A program made the position numbers and the translations under genes. The notes beneath the pieces were generated by a model, which saw only the letters and a list, made by a program, of their open reading frames with translations, did no database searches and was not told where the DNA came from. Shown here one piece after another: positions 25,107 through 38,235 of a DNA stretch of 64,000 bases. Within the stretch, counting starts at the first letter, position 1. Each line of letters starts with the position of its first letter. This DNA comes from Chrysoperla carnea (taxonomy: Eukaryota; Arthropoda; Insecta; Neuroptera; Chrysopidae), in contig NC_058339.1 in NCBI RefSeq assembly GCF_905475395.1, forward strand, positions 56,429,172 through 56,493,171, in the 5' to 3' direction.

Positions 25107-28100
25107 TTAATGGTATTTTTTCGATAAAATCAATACCAGATTATTTCCAAGGATTTTTGAATTATTTTTTAGATGAAACTCAACCATTTTCAGGATACTA
25201 ACCTTTTCTATTTCGTAAGTACATTGGGGAGATGGATTGGAAATATCAATACCATACATTGCTTGAAAACTTTCTTCTAACAACCATATAGCTACAACTG
25301 CATCATATCTTGTAGTTTCGGATCTTAAGTGTAATTTAGCATGACTTTCGGCCATTAATAATAAGGAATCAAGTATCCGAATAGGAAATGTCCCTTAGTA
25401 AAAAATTTGAATGTTATTTTTTGCATAAATTTCATTTTTTAATTGGTTTACCTTCTCTACATCGCCGGCATGTAACAAAATAATCCTTTATCAATTCTTC
25501 AGTGGAAGGTGTTACAGATACTGTTCTAGAATTAACAGCACGTAAGTATAAAACTAATTCAGCCTCGGGAATGATGGTATAATCGTCTGAGGTAATATTT
25601 ACTTGAAGTTCTTGTTCTAAAATATATTGTACATAGGCAACATCGTCATGGGGATCAGATAAAAATGGCATTCCAAATATACTAATAAAGAATGAAAAAT
25701 TATTACTCATGTGATAATATATTAATAATTTTATTTAATTACTTTACTAATGTTTGTAATTGTGCTTGTTCTTTAGTTTTACTTTGAAATCCAAAATAAG
25801 TCCAAATAGCACTTTTTAATGGTAATCTGTAACTTCCAGATTCGCCCAATTGCATTTTACCAGATTCCATAGCTAAATTATGAAAAAAAGATTATCAGAA
25901 TCTAACAAATTTGATAAAGATATTATCAAAATTATATACTTTCCATTTCTGTTTGTTTAGTTTTACATATTGGGCCAAGTGAATTAGTCTCAAAATTCAA
26001 CATTACGTAAAAAATGCTTCAATTGAAAATTCTAAAAAAAACCTACCATTTTTAATTAAAAATCCATTTTTTTTATCTGTATATTTTGACCAATCGCCCA
26101 AATAGCATACGCCAGAATTAGCTAAACTTAAAGAACCAATTTCGTACCAGCCATCTTTATTTTTACCACCAATTATATTACTATTATTTGGTGATAGACT
26201 AACACACCGTACCGCATACTTTGAAGCTAAGGACATTAATTGATTCGGGAAATATGTATCAAATCCAACCGCTAATATTGGCAATGGAATAGTATCACAG
26301 CTATTCTGAAATGTATTTCTAATTCAGTTTACATGTTTAATTCGATTTCATTTTAGAAAATTTACCTTAAATGAAGCTAAACTTAGCAATATTCCCATTT
26401 TAAAATTAATAAATAATTGTTGAGGTGCTAATTTTTGTGCAACGCCTAATTGAGATGATAATATATATACAAAGTTATATGGAGATTTGGAGTCTAAGTG
26501 GATTTTCATTTGTATAATGGTTGGAAAAAATGAAATTGATGCTTTATACAAAGAAAATGTTTTACAATTCGGAATTATACCCATTGCTTTAAATATGCCA
26601 TTTGTCGCCATGTAACCTGTTAATTCGTATTCTAATCCTAACTCGAGATTTTCACATAGATTATCTGAAAAAAATATGAGATGATTTGTAGTCTTTAATA
26701 AATCTACTCAAGCAACCGTAACCGCATTTACGAAAGTTTTTAAAATAAATTGGGTTTTTAGAGTCATTAATTCATATAGTTTTTGAACTGGGAGCTCTTT
26801 TTTTTTAGTAGAACTTGAAAAGACTTAAAATTTGCAAGATCATTTTTCTTTTTTGTAAATATTGTTGGATTAGTTGAGAAGTATTTCTTCTTTCACAGAA
26901 GGAATCGAATTATCAAAGATCAATCAATACGTAGTTTAAAAACTAAGTCGGCTTCCGTGGTTTAAAACTACGCAACGGATTTTAATGCGAGTTTTTCATA
27001 TATATAGAATCATTCAAGAAGAAGGTTTTTATGTATAATACAATTCATAATATAGTAGAGTAAGGCGTTGAAAGAGATGTGCTTCAAAAACATAAAAAGT
27101 TGTGCATCGATTAAACCCAAACATTGACAAGGTTTACTTGTTTTATCTATTTTTAACCTTCGGGAGGGTGGAAAGGTGGAGTGAGAAAGTGGGGAAAAAT
27201 AATCGAATATTTTCAAGTATACCCAAGTGGTGTATCAAATAAAAGAGCATGACGTGTACATTACAAAACTGTAATCCCTGCGGGATATGGGGAAAGGAGG
27301 TGAAAGTAGAAATGTTGCTCAGCAAAGCGGGTTCACAGCTAGTGTATAGTAAACTTAAAAAAATAAAATTACATTATTTGAAAGAAAAGTCTGTACCATT
27401 CAATATACGCGTGCTCAGTGAATCAAATATAAGGTGTGTACAAATTCCTTAAGGAAATAGGTGTGTAAAAAACTGTATTTTTGCAGAGGGTTAGCAAAGT
27501 GTGGATATGTTTCATTCGACGATGGCGCCAGGGTTGCTATGATTCAGACTGGTAGCTCTAATAATGTTTTCTAATAATTTAATATTCTCTTGCGAAATAA
27601 GTTATGATAAATAATACAAATACCTATTAATTCAACTCGAATGTTTGTATGTACAGAAAAATTATGATTCAATGATGTTTCTGTGATGATCATTTGCGCA
27701 ATAACTCTGTTACATATAATTCGAGAATTTTCATATTCTTTTAGATGGCACCCACAATGTAAACATTTCATTGGAGTGGTTGAAAGTTTATGCATTGTTA
27801 TTACATCACTAACGCAGTATTGGCTACATTTCCATATTGACATACGTCTATAAATAAAAAATTTAATAAGTCTTAATAAATTTAAAACCTGTCGCAAAGA
27901 CAATATAGGCTTGTGTGACCTTTCACTATATGGGTTAACGTGGTTATTAAGACCATTAATTGAGTAGTTAATAATTTTTTACCTTCATGCTCTTACTTTT
28001 TAGTTTCATGTTGCCTACTGACGCTAAACTTTTAGTTTATTTGGAAAAAATAAGAAAATCTGGTTTATTTTGCGATTAAAAGATAATTTTATTTTTTTAT

Positions 28101-31100
28101 TTTTATTAGAGATTTCGACTGAAATTGCTCCGTGACATCACTCTTTGTATAAGATATTATAGTCGATATCTCAGAAACTATTTAGATATTACATTATTTT
28201 ATTTTTTGGGCTAAAATAACTGTAAAAAATGATTTTTATCCTAATCGGAGACAAACACGGCCTAAAATAGTTTTATTTCAGAGCATTTCTGTCAAAAATA
28301 TCTCATCTAAAAATCAAATGAGGTGAATTTTTATATTTTGAATCATAATTATCCTAAATAATCGAAAGAAATTCTGATTGATTTTGTAATCAGTTTTTGA
28401 GATATCCAATGAAGAAGTTGCACCGGGAAATCACTCCTTGCGTACACGTAAGGAACAGAAATAAAAATGAATAGAAGAAAATTCAATCATTTTGATTAGT
28501 TTGAGTAAGGTAAGATGAAGAAATATCAACATTTAAGTAAATACAACTGGAGTATCTGAAGGCTCGGTTCTTGGAACAAAACAAACAGCTATCTAATTTT
28601 CGTCGTAAATTAGTTAGGTGCGAGATCATAAATTAAAAATAGATTTAAGTAATAAGTGCTTTAAATTAAAAGCAATATGTATTTATGTTCATTTTAAAAT
28701 GAACGCATTAATGATTTATTTTAAATGAATTTATCAATGTGCATTTAACCTAAATAAATTTTATTAATTGATGTTGCAATATAAAATAATTAAATCCAAT
28801 TATTTTGAAGTGATTTTAATTCGCTATAAAAATCGTTATTACTTTTCGATGCTTACTTATGTAAATAATTTAACATAAATGAGATTTTGTATTTGTATAT
28901 ATGATGCAATTTTTTATTTGAGTATTAAAAATTAAATGTTATTCGTTGGTAAAACCATACCTCGAGAATGGATGAACCGATTTGGCTGATTTTTTTAATA
29001 ATAACGTTCGTAAGAGTCCGAATTAGGTTTAAGATGGAAAAAAAAGTTATCTGGAAATTTTCCTAAAATCTCCTAAAAGTATTTTGAGAGGTTTAGTACT
29101 CCGCTTTCATACATATATCATGCACACATTTCAATTTAATTCTTTGTTTTAACGATGGGGATCGAACCCGCTACCCTTATAGGAATACATTTTGCTCAAC
29201 TGGACTGAGGCTGACAAATTTTTGTTTAAAATGATGTTTTTTAGAAAATCATTAGAAGTTGTTGTATATTTTTTCTGTATATATAATTAGAAAGAGGTAG
29301 ATAATGTATTAAATGGAAACAGCGACCGCTTTTAATGCTAAAGAAGTTCGTTGGAATCTATTAGGCATGCTTGGTAGATGTTTTATGTAACACAAGAACC
29401 GACAATCCAATTTTAGGATCATCGGCCGTCGTCATACTATTACCATCATTAATTAATATGCCTAATTTAAGAAATAATCATAACGAATTGTCACAAAAAT
29501 ATTATAAAAAGGAAAATATGTAATTTTTTTAATATATTTTTATTTATTTAATGGATAAAAGTTAATAAATAATTATAATTAATATTAATGATAATTTTAT
29601 GTTTGTGTCAAGTGTGTGTGTATGTTTAATTCAGATGATTATTGGTTGGAATGTGAAGTATTTTTATCATAATTAAAAATTTCGAAAACTTCTAAATATT
29701 TCCTAAATATTTATAGTATTACCGATGTCCTATCTATTTACACGATAACGTTCTTTAGTATAAAAGCATTGGCATGATGGCGACATCACGCCCAGTTGGA
29801 TGATTTAAAGTTATCTATAATATTTTTTACTTATTTTGACGCTGGGAAATTTAGAATTTTCCTATACTAAAATATTGGTTGTTTCATCAAGCCAGTCGGC
29901 TAATAACTATTATTATTAAAATTGCTATTAGATAATTTTAATTACTAACAATGAGGGAAATTTCCCAGCGTCAAAGTAAGTAAGAGTTATTACGTATAAC
30001 TAAACCGGGTGTGGCGTTTTTTTTGTCTTTCGCCATCATACAAATCTGTTGTACTAAAAGATATCGAATCGGTATTTAATTTCTTACCAACTACTATTTT
30101 TGATCGATCAAAACTAACTGACAAGAGAGAGTGTAGATTTATGTGCATATACACATATACATGTATACCCTCTCTTGTTCGGTACCATTTAGTTTTGAAT
30201 GACCTATACCTCAATAATTTTTTGAAAGATTTATGAGGTGATTTTTTAAGAACGGAAAACAATAAATTTAAAAACAGAAGTATTTACTTGAATAAGATAA
30301 CAAAAAATTTTTGTGGAATAGCTAAAATGCCCGATTGGGAAAACGATTGCGAGACCCGACCGGTTTGTTGAAAAAAAAAACTGAACCGTCATAATTTCGC
30401 CAATGTGCGTCTGTGATATATAAACATCTTAAAACCCCATAAGTCTATCATTTGTAGTTCAATTTTAATAAATAGCATACTGTTGGATTGCTCTTTTACA
30501 GAAAAATAAAAAGTTTCTGGTAACTTTTTTGTTCAAATGAACACAGTGCTAGAAAAGAAACTCCAAAAGATCCAACAATTGTGCCCTCGCCTCTAACTTT
30601 TAAACAATTTGATATAGAAAGTGTCGATAAATCTGACAAAATTGTCGATAGTAGTACTAAAAAAAAGCTCAATGAAAATTCGAACATAATTCGAAAAATT
30701 TTTTAACCGCGGGCTATGGTTAGTAAGGTCTTTGAGAGATAACAAATAAAAAAATGCAAAGTAACATTTTTGCGTCACGTGAATATTGGGTGAGATATAA
30801 ACTCCCAAAGCGAGAAAATGAATTAAATTAGGAAATTAATTTATAAGTTAGCGTGTAAATAACAACATCGTAAATACTGTGATAATATTAATTAGATAAT
30901 TACAAAAAGAGAAACACAGAAAATAATCACTCAATTATCATTATTATGTAAGCTATTAATTTTAACATATTCTGTATAATAACGAACCCTTCCATTCTTG
31001 TGTGGAATATACAATTCGATAAATTTCACTATTTCTCAACATTCTGGTTTACCTCGCGAATTCCCCGGAACTGTGAAGTGGCAACCCTACTATTAAACGA

Positions 31101-33109
31101 GAATAGACGCCACTGGTCACAATCAGTGAAACAAAAAAGTTTTTATTGAGTATTAAAAAACAGAATGAACATAATATTTATTGCATTGTTAAATTGTTAT
31201 AAAATGGTTTGTTATATAAATCATAAATTTCAAAGCCTTGAAATAAATTATTATTAAAGAAGCATTTGTGATTATTTGTTTAAGGTAGTAAGTCCGTTAA
31301 AGTTGAGTTTAAGAAAACATGCTCATATATACGGTACTTACACTATTTTGTGACACTATCAGTAGTAATACTGTACTTAATACTGAGACATTGTACTTAT
31401 ACATATTTAAAAGTTGAAAGTATCTTTTTATTTTTGTTTCTCTTTTCAAAAAATCAGACATCAGAACGTTTTTCTCGATTCCAAAAAATTTGTCATAATA
31501 ATTAATGTATAAATACGATATTTTTGCAAAAATTGTAAAGTATAGTATATATAATTTTGTTCGTTTTTCGAGAATCTTTCACAAGACCACTAGTGGAAGC
31601 TACATACAAATTTTCAACTGCATATCTTTTGACCTATTTTGCTCATTTACGAACTCAAACTCACTTTTCACGTTCTAAGCACGCTATAAAAATTTCATCT
31701 TGATATCTCTTTTTGCTTTTGAGTTATAACTAAGTGGAAATGGACTAATTAAGTGAATTTATGAGCACCTCTACCAAAATTTTGATTGTGTCATCAATAT
31801 TTTTAAGCGTTACAAACTTGGGACTAATATTAGTGTGCCTTGATACATATATATTACAGGGTATAATAATTTCAAGTTTACCTTAATATTTAATGTTTTA
31901 AGGATCAGCAATCAAATGTTTTTTTATTATTATTCTGGAATAGATGAATTTGCAGTTTACGCAAAAACGAGGTCTTTATGATCCATTTTATGCCCATCTT
32001 CATGAACAAGTATAACAATTATTTTGTGAACACTCTATCTACATCCCTCACTGTTTGACTGGTGGTAATGGTGGAAAAATCGGGGGAGGTAGAGGAGTTA
32101 TATATTTGCATTTATGAAATGGCTAAGAATTGCTATCATTCAAACTAATTTAAAACATTAATTTTTTTAATTTTATTATAATAATTTTTGAGTGTAGATT
32201 TTTGACTATCCAAAATGTTATAATTCTATAGAAAAGTGGATTTACGGACATACTACCTTAAACTTAAAGCATTTGTATTTATTTGTTTAAAGCAATTATT
32301 GAAATATTGTACTTACATGAACTTTTGTATGTCTGAATGCCCTATCAGAATTACTTTTAATGTGCATAGGCCTGTATGTTGTTGACGTCTAAAATTGGTT
32401 GTCATACTCATTGGGATTGTGATGGTTGGTAATGGGTCAATGTACAAATATAATTGTACTTGATCATACTGTATTGTTGCATTCATTGTAAACTTTTGTA
32501 ATGATAATAAAATTACATCATGTATCATATTTTCAAAATAAATCGGTTCGTTTAACAGTAATTGAAATATATTTCCTAAAAATTATGTTTATTACTGTAT
32601 GTTAATGACCTATTTATAAGTTTTAAATTCTATATTTATACGTATAAGATAGATTTTACCCGCAACTTCCCTCGTGTATGGATTAAAAAATAGTTTCCTT
32701 ACTATCATAGTAAACACCCCTGATAAGGAGAGAAGGATTATTTGGGGTCACCATGAGATTTCCAAGTTAGTAGCGCGTTATAAGATGATCAAATTTTTTT
32801 TATAATTATATTTTTGAGTTTAGTATAACAGGGAAAGGGTTTAAAATATTTACCTCTTTTCATAATTTCAGGCAAATGCTTAAATAAACTGAGAATTATT
32901 GTATTATTATAAATACCTGTGATTGATGCCAATTTTAATGGATTGATTTTGATGGAATAATAAAATATTGGAAATATTTTATTTGGATTACATAAATCTG
33001 AACTAAATTCACCGCAAGTATTTTCTAAATCACTCATTATCCCACATTTATCCAAGTAGTTAATTATATTTAAACGCAAAATAAATTCAGAATCGTTTTC
33101 AAAGTTCAT
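25107..33109 (-). CDS. MCMDC2: MCMDC2 homologue, meiotic MCM-domain protein
   Basis: Eight minus-strand exons join in frame: 33109-32854, 32575-32317, 27847-27624, 26664-26366, 26305-26047, 25872-25743, 25705-25452 and 25393-25107. The product is about 655 aa, close to human MCMDC2 (about 681). ATG 33109 opens MNFENDSEFILRLNIINYLD. Recognisable blocks in order are NIFQLLLNEPIYFENMIHDV (exon 2), a zinc-ribbon-like region with CSQYC and CLHCGC (exon 3), the degenerate AAA region with LANSGVCYLGDWSKY (exon 5) and AMESGKMQLGESGSYRLP (exon 5/6 junction), and the helical C-terminal MCM block LLLMAESHAKLHLR with AIWLLEESFQAMYG (exon 8). No normal Walker A lysine loop is visible, as usual in this family. 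MCMDC2 promotes strand invasion and crossover formation in mammals; in Drosophila the protein is divided between mei-217 and mei-218. Exon 8 is read through to the stop at 25107; splicing at the GT at 25202 to an unseen last exon is possible. Exon 7 may instead begin at 25681. Confidence 0.88.
28960..29216 (-). mobile_element. tRNA-headed SINE, copy 2, with LINE-like tail
   Basis: In intron 2 of MCMDC2, on the minus strand, a decayed tRNA-like head keeps the B box GGTTCGATCC near 29168-29159, preceded by GGGTAGCGG as in copy 1. The body shares GTGCATGATATATGTATGAA with copy 1. The far end reads CAGCCAAATCGGTTCATCC, the kind of tail shared with RTE-type LINEs in insects. The A box is degenerate. 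Confidence 0.6.
29827..29983. mobile_element. Short MITE with 26-bp inverted ends
   Basis: The left end TTACTTATTTTGACGCTGGG plus AAATTT matches the reversed right end TTACTTACTTTGACGCTGGG plus AAATTT with one difference in 26 bp. It is 157 bp long and lies in intron 2 of MCMDC2. The good match between its ends suggests a fairly recent insertion. Superfamily not assigned. Confidence 0.75.
30094..30194. repeat. Imperfect hairpin in MCMDC2 intron 2
   Basis: GATCAAAACTAACTGACAAG with AGAGAG is partly mirrored by CTCTCTTGTTCGGTACCA and TTAGTTTTGA about 60 nt later. Between them is an ATGTGCATATACACATATAC tract. No gene is supported here; a small foldback element is possible. Confidence 0.4.
31610..31865 (+). 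repeat. Dispersed repeat family A, copy 2
   Basis: A partial, diverged copy inside intron 2 of the minus-strand MCMDC2 gene. It keeps the CACGCTATAAAAATTTCA, GAGTTATAAC, CCAAAATTTTGATTGTGTCA, and GCGTTACAAACTTGGGACTA blocks but lacks the left third with the GTAAACAGTGATG block. Confidence 0.65.
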
Positions 33110-33853
33110 TTTGTTCACTTTAAGAAGTTGAAGCCGTTTTTCAGTTTTTTGACAGATTTTTTTATTCAATTGTTAGAAAAAAAAAAAACATAAACCATAG
33201 AGAATGCAAAATAGGTAAGTTATAATTATCTATATTATAACCATAGATTACCTCGTATTTTATGAGTGTTATACCAGTTTTTTTTCATTAAGAGAGAATC
33301 ATAATAAAATAATAAAATTGTATTTTATGGAATATTATCCAGATAATTTATTAATTTGTTTATAAAATGTCAATTGTTTAATTAAATCTCATTAATTAAC
33401 TGTTGCATATTTGTTTTTTAAATTTTTAACTGTTTAATAGATGCTATAAACCATAATGGTGTATAATAATTTGTGTTATTAAATTTGAGAAAAATTTTGC
33501 GACAACTCCACACACGACTTCTGTGATAGGTGCCTATAAAGTCATTTAAGCTTAGCCAATGTTTTTCTAAGAGGAGAGAGGCGTTGATTAAGTTGCCATT
33601 ACGAGAATTACAATAAATAATGCTCTAAAAAGGATCATAGTAATACGTTAAATATATTAGTAATACGTTAATAAAAAAAAATTAACCAAACCTTTCGAGT
33701 TGGGTATCAAAATAAAGGTAATTAAAAGGGGATTACAAAAATGTATATAAGTTATACGTTTAAATTTAATTAGGAATAATAAATTGCTTTTAAAAGTTTT
33801 AATACAGTATATTTAATATAGTTCATATAGTATAAGAGGGACACTAAAAAGTA

Positions 33854-34056
33854 AAAAACCCGACTGTGTCCAATAAAATCTGAAAAAATGAAACAAGTCC
33901 AGTACCTACATTACATAGCGACTTTAACAGTCGGGGCCCAATTGGGAAGATTTGAGCCGATCTAGATATTAACGGGCCTCGACTGCTAAACTCGCCATGT
34001 AAACTACTGGATTTGTTTCTTTCTTTTCAGATTTTATTTAACACAGTCGGGTTTTT
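33854..34056. mobile_element. AAAAACCCGACTG foldback MITE, copy 1
   Basis: About 203 bp, with inverted arms of roughly 70 bp or more: AAAAACCCGACTGTGT, then AATAAAATCTGAAAA, GAAACAAGTCCAGTA and CATTACATAGCGA on the left, mirrored on the right by AAAAACCCGACTGTGTTAAA, GAAACAAATCCAGTAG and TTTACATGGCGA. It lies in the gene-free region after the 5' end of MCMDC2. A second copy sits in the fibrinogen-related gene. Confidence 0.8.
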
Positions 34057-36074
34057 GAATTTTTGAATTATTTATTATTATATAGTTGTAGTCTGTATAT
34101 GGACGTTAAAGGTAATTCGATACATTTGGGAAAAATTAGATAAAATAAAATACACATATGTGCGCTAATTATTAATTTTGAAAATAATGCGAATAAATTA
34201 GGCAGGCATATGTGAGAATCAAAAATTGGCATTGAAGAAAAAAAGTATGAACACATAATCTTAATTTGAAAATACACTGATTATTAGGAGATAGTAGGGT
34301 AAAACTGGGTACCTAAATTTTTAATTCAAGTAGATTATTTTCCCACATTACAAAATTTAATAAGACATCAACGAGGTTTTGCCCCGCATTACAAAATTAA
34401 ACAAGGCAATGCATGACCGACTTACACATTAAAAGGTACTTCATTGAAATACGCATTTACCTAATTTTGATCTTTAACAATGCGGCAGTCATTTACATAA
34501 ACTCGAAATAGTGATTGGTAGTAATTTCAAGTGTTACTGGATAAAAGGTTTAGTAATGGAGATAAAATAGTACCCTGTTTTACCTTACTTTCCTCTACTC
34601 AGCAAAGTTGCGACCGTTAGTTTTTATTTTAGACTGTCAAAATTAGTAAATTCAGATTTCTTCCAGAATTTTCTGTTGTATTTATTTCAATTTCGAATCG
34701 TACTAATTTACTATTAATTCGAAAGTAATTGTAAATTCAGATGATCGTATTAATTAATGTTTTAATATTTATTACGATTAAACCTGATCGATCTAATACA
34801 AAAAAATATTGAATTAGTTTTTATTGTAAACAAGAAATAAATAACCTTGGTGAAAATTATATTTTGCTGATAGATACGCACGCATGTTATTTCTTGTTTC
34901 TTGCTTTTAATTATAGGTTTATTATTTAATTAATTATAATGTAATCATAAAATTTTACTATCAATTAATTTTATTTTAGTGTGATCGTTACGAAATAGTA
35001 TCAAGTACTTCCTATTTTATTGAATAATGAAATTATTATCAAACGAAATAAAGTCATTTACTATTCATAAATAAACACTCTCTTTTATGAGATTAAAGCG
35101 GGTAAAAATTTCAGAAAAAAAATGTAAGATTTTAAAACGACCCGAAACTAGATTTTGATTTGTAAGTGGCGCCCATCTTAGGGCATTTATCAGATGGCTG
35201 TTTCGAAAATCACTTAGACTACATCGAGTAGTCTACATGGTAATTATAAGCCGGGTTTCAATCTTAGAATAAACAACAGTTGAATGACATGACTAAACTA
35301 TTAAAAGAGTGGGCTATTTTTTATAAGACTTCATCCAAACATTTATACAGTATTGACGAAAATTACTATGGTTTTTTAATATCCATTTATTCATTCAACC
35401 CAGTTTCAGCCTATTAGATCTATTCTAAGGGTGTTATAGAAGATCTAACCGTGTTAGATCTATTTTCTACATGAGCAAACGTCGTAAATTTGTCTGCCAT
35501 GGTCACTTACATTAATAGCTGTGGGTAATACTTATTTGGACTATTATGTGAAAAGCTGAAAAGTGAAACCCCATTGTCGAGTTTTCAAGTTTTGAAAAAA
35601 TTCTGTGAAAAATGCCACAAAAGCTTATTCAGCCTCTGAGGTAATATTTTGTTCAGGAAGAGTGATTAATTTATTGTGTTTTTCAAAAAATTCGTTCTAA
35701 ATAAAAATTTGAGAAAATTTTGGCTTGTTATCCACTTGCTGGTCTCAATCATATGGTCTTATTGCCTCTACTTCACTCAAATATATACTTTAGTGGAACC
35801 CATTAGGTAACCAATAAGTAGACCTCTTGAATAAGAAATGCTACACTGGCCATGTATACAATTTTTCTCGGAATGGAAATTTTTTTACATCATTAATTAT
35901 TATATTTACATAAAGTTAAGTTTAAAAAGTGATTAGCTTACGTTCATAGAATCACCATAAATTAATATTATCCAATAATTATAACATAATATTTTTAATA
36001 AACATATTTTATTTAGTAGGGTAAAATGCCGATAGATGTAACGCTGTTTAAAATGCTGTGTTGAGAAATAGTGC

Positions 36075-36285
36075 CAGTGTCGGATTAATCCATGTCGAGG
36101 CCCAAAGGCAAGGGGCAAAGGCGCCTTGTATACGCCAATTATTATTATTAATTAGCTTGGTGCTCCCTTATGACGCCCTTCTTCTACAAATTTGTCTTTT
36201 TCTCTTTTGACCTTTCCCTGACTCCCTAGCTAATTCGGGGCCTCTAGACAATTGCATACTCTGCCTAATAGTTAATCCGCCACTG
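36075..36285. mobile_element. hAT-like MITE, 211 bp
   Basis: Ends are CAGTGTCGGATTAATCC on the left and, on the opposite strand, CAGTGGCGGATTAACTA on the right. The 8-bp flanks AATAGTGC and ATTAGTGG agree at six of eight positions, as expected for an old hAT insertion. No coding capacity is seen. The inside is GC-rich compared with its surroundings. Confidence 0.7.
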
Positions 36286-37894
36286 ATTAGTGGTTTAAAC
36301 CGAGGCTATTTCCATTTTAAAATTAATAAACACATAATGTCGATTCTTAGTTCTACACTGTCCTCTGCTTAGTAATTATAGTCATTAAAATTATGCAAAA
36401 TTTACTTTAAGGGAAATACATTATTGATTCGGATGACACATTTTAAGCAGAATATTGGATATGGAGCTTTGGAATTGATAAATATTTATGATTATTATTA
36501 AATAATTGTGTTTAAAATCAATTGAACTTCATTCTATTACTTTTAACGATTACTAGAAGTGCTTATCTTTATTTTTAATAAATTTGTTTTGTAAATCGTC
36601 TATATACATGACTATGCGGATAAAATTCTTGGAAATGAAATTCTTAATAGAAATAAACTTTGGATGCTTTTCCAAGAACTCAGTTTAAAAAACTTTTACA
36701 ATGTATTACATCATCGCCATAAAACCAATAGGTACATTTTACTATCAATTAGGTGCAGGAATATATAATCCCGCAAAATTGAGATCAATATGGGTAGACT
36801 TGTTGGGCGTGGCTGCATCGAGAACCAAACGCAGATATAGGTATCGGTGGATCTATTTACCACTTTGCTCCAAAGTTGTTTCAAAAACCGTGAGTTTTCT
36901 GAGATCAAGGACATTTAAATTTTCTTCATGAGCGAGGTCATTAACTAATCTGGTGATTTGATGTAAGTTTTAGGGAAGTTGTGACCACAAATTTCTAGTA
37001 CGTTACCCCGGGACTCCAAGAAGAAAAATTCACTTATCATCTATAATTTTATGTGATATGCCTCACTTTTTGAGTGACTTATATATCTCTTTTCATATTG
37101 GATCTATACTTCTCTCATAAGGATTTGCAGATCTATGGAAACTCTTCCATCCTTCTGATTGATATATATATCTACGTTTCGCAATGCATCGTTTTGAACA
37201 GGTCTCCCTACATTTGTTTCAATTTTGAGGACTTATATCTCCCCTATGATTGATGATTGGGGATATTAATAATGGTAGGTCGAGCCTTCTTATTTGTCTT
37301 GCGGGATATTACTATTATTATTTATTAATAGAATAAAAAGACATGTTTCAGCCTGCAGATATGCAGCAAGTAACACATGTGGCTATGCAAGCCGAAACAA
37401 GTTTCTTAAATTTTAAATATATCGGAAATCTATGGAATAGCAAGAGTTAGCTGGAAAAATTAATTTTTCTCTTCACTATTTCTAACTTTCGAACGCGGTA
37501 ACCGGATGGGCTGTTCCTAAACTTATCCTTGGTATGTGTTTAATTCCCATTAGGTAATATATGATTGTATTACATTTAATATAAATTTAAACTATGATAT
37601 CAATTTATTATGCATAAATTATCATAATAATATTTTGGGATGGGCTAGCTAGAATTATTGTTTTTAGTGTAGATATAGATTTGAAATATGATACATAAAT
37701 TTAAAAGATACAATAGATTTCTAATAAAATTATTATTCGTCAGAAGGAAAGAAAATTTAAAACGGGTACAGGTAATTTTCTTAAAGATTATAATCAACAA
37801 TACTGATATACTTTTTGCTCAGTGGCGTATTAACGAATATAAACCTTTTATGAAAATTAATTTCTGAACTTATTTTTATATGCTGTAGGTAATA

Positions 37895-38235
37895 CTTATA
37901 TGAAGGTACCTATACTAATTTAGTCCCAAGTTTGTAACGCTTAGAAATATCGATGCTATTAACAAATTTTTAGTATAGAAGTTCATAAAATCATCTAAAT
38001 ATTCCATTTCCAGTTATCTGCCTGTCTGTCTATCCGTCTGTCGACACGATAACTCAAAAATGATAAGAGATATCAAGCTGAAATTTTTAAAGCGTACTCA
38101 GCGTAGAACCCATCTTAAGTAAACCGTTAGAGATAGAACAAATGTTTGAAGGTAAAAAATGTTATAAAAAATAAACAACATTGGTTTAAAACATTTTTTT
38201 AAACATCATTGTTTACCCGTGAGGGCGATATAGTG
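37895..38235 (-). repeat. Dispersed repeat family A, copy 3
   Basis: This is a reverse-orientation copy. It begins near TTTAGTCCCAAGTTTGTAAC and continues through a CTGTCTGTCTATCCGTCTG stretch, CACGATAACTCAAAAATG, CCGTTAGAGATAGAAC, and CATCATTGTTTACCCGTGAG. It lies in the gene-free 33-47 kb region. Confidence 0.72.

Noticed and set aside
33110-33169. An earlier start for MCMDC2
   Set aside because: The frame is open upstream of ATG 33109, but only with a TTG codon as a start; no in-frame ATG lies there.
36701-36931. A 76-codon frame on the plus strand
   Set aside because: No recognisable motif and an equally long frame on the opposite strand; likely chance.
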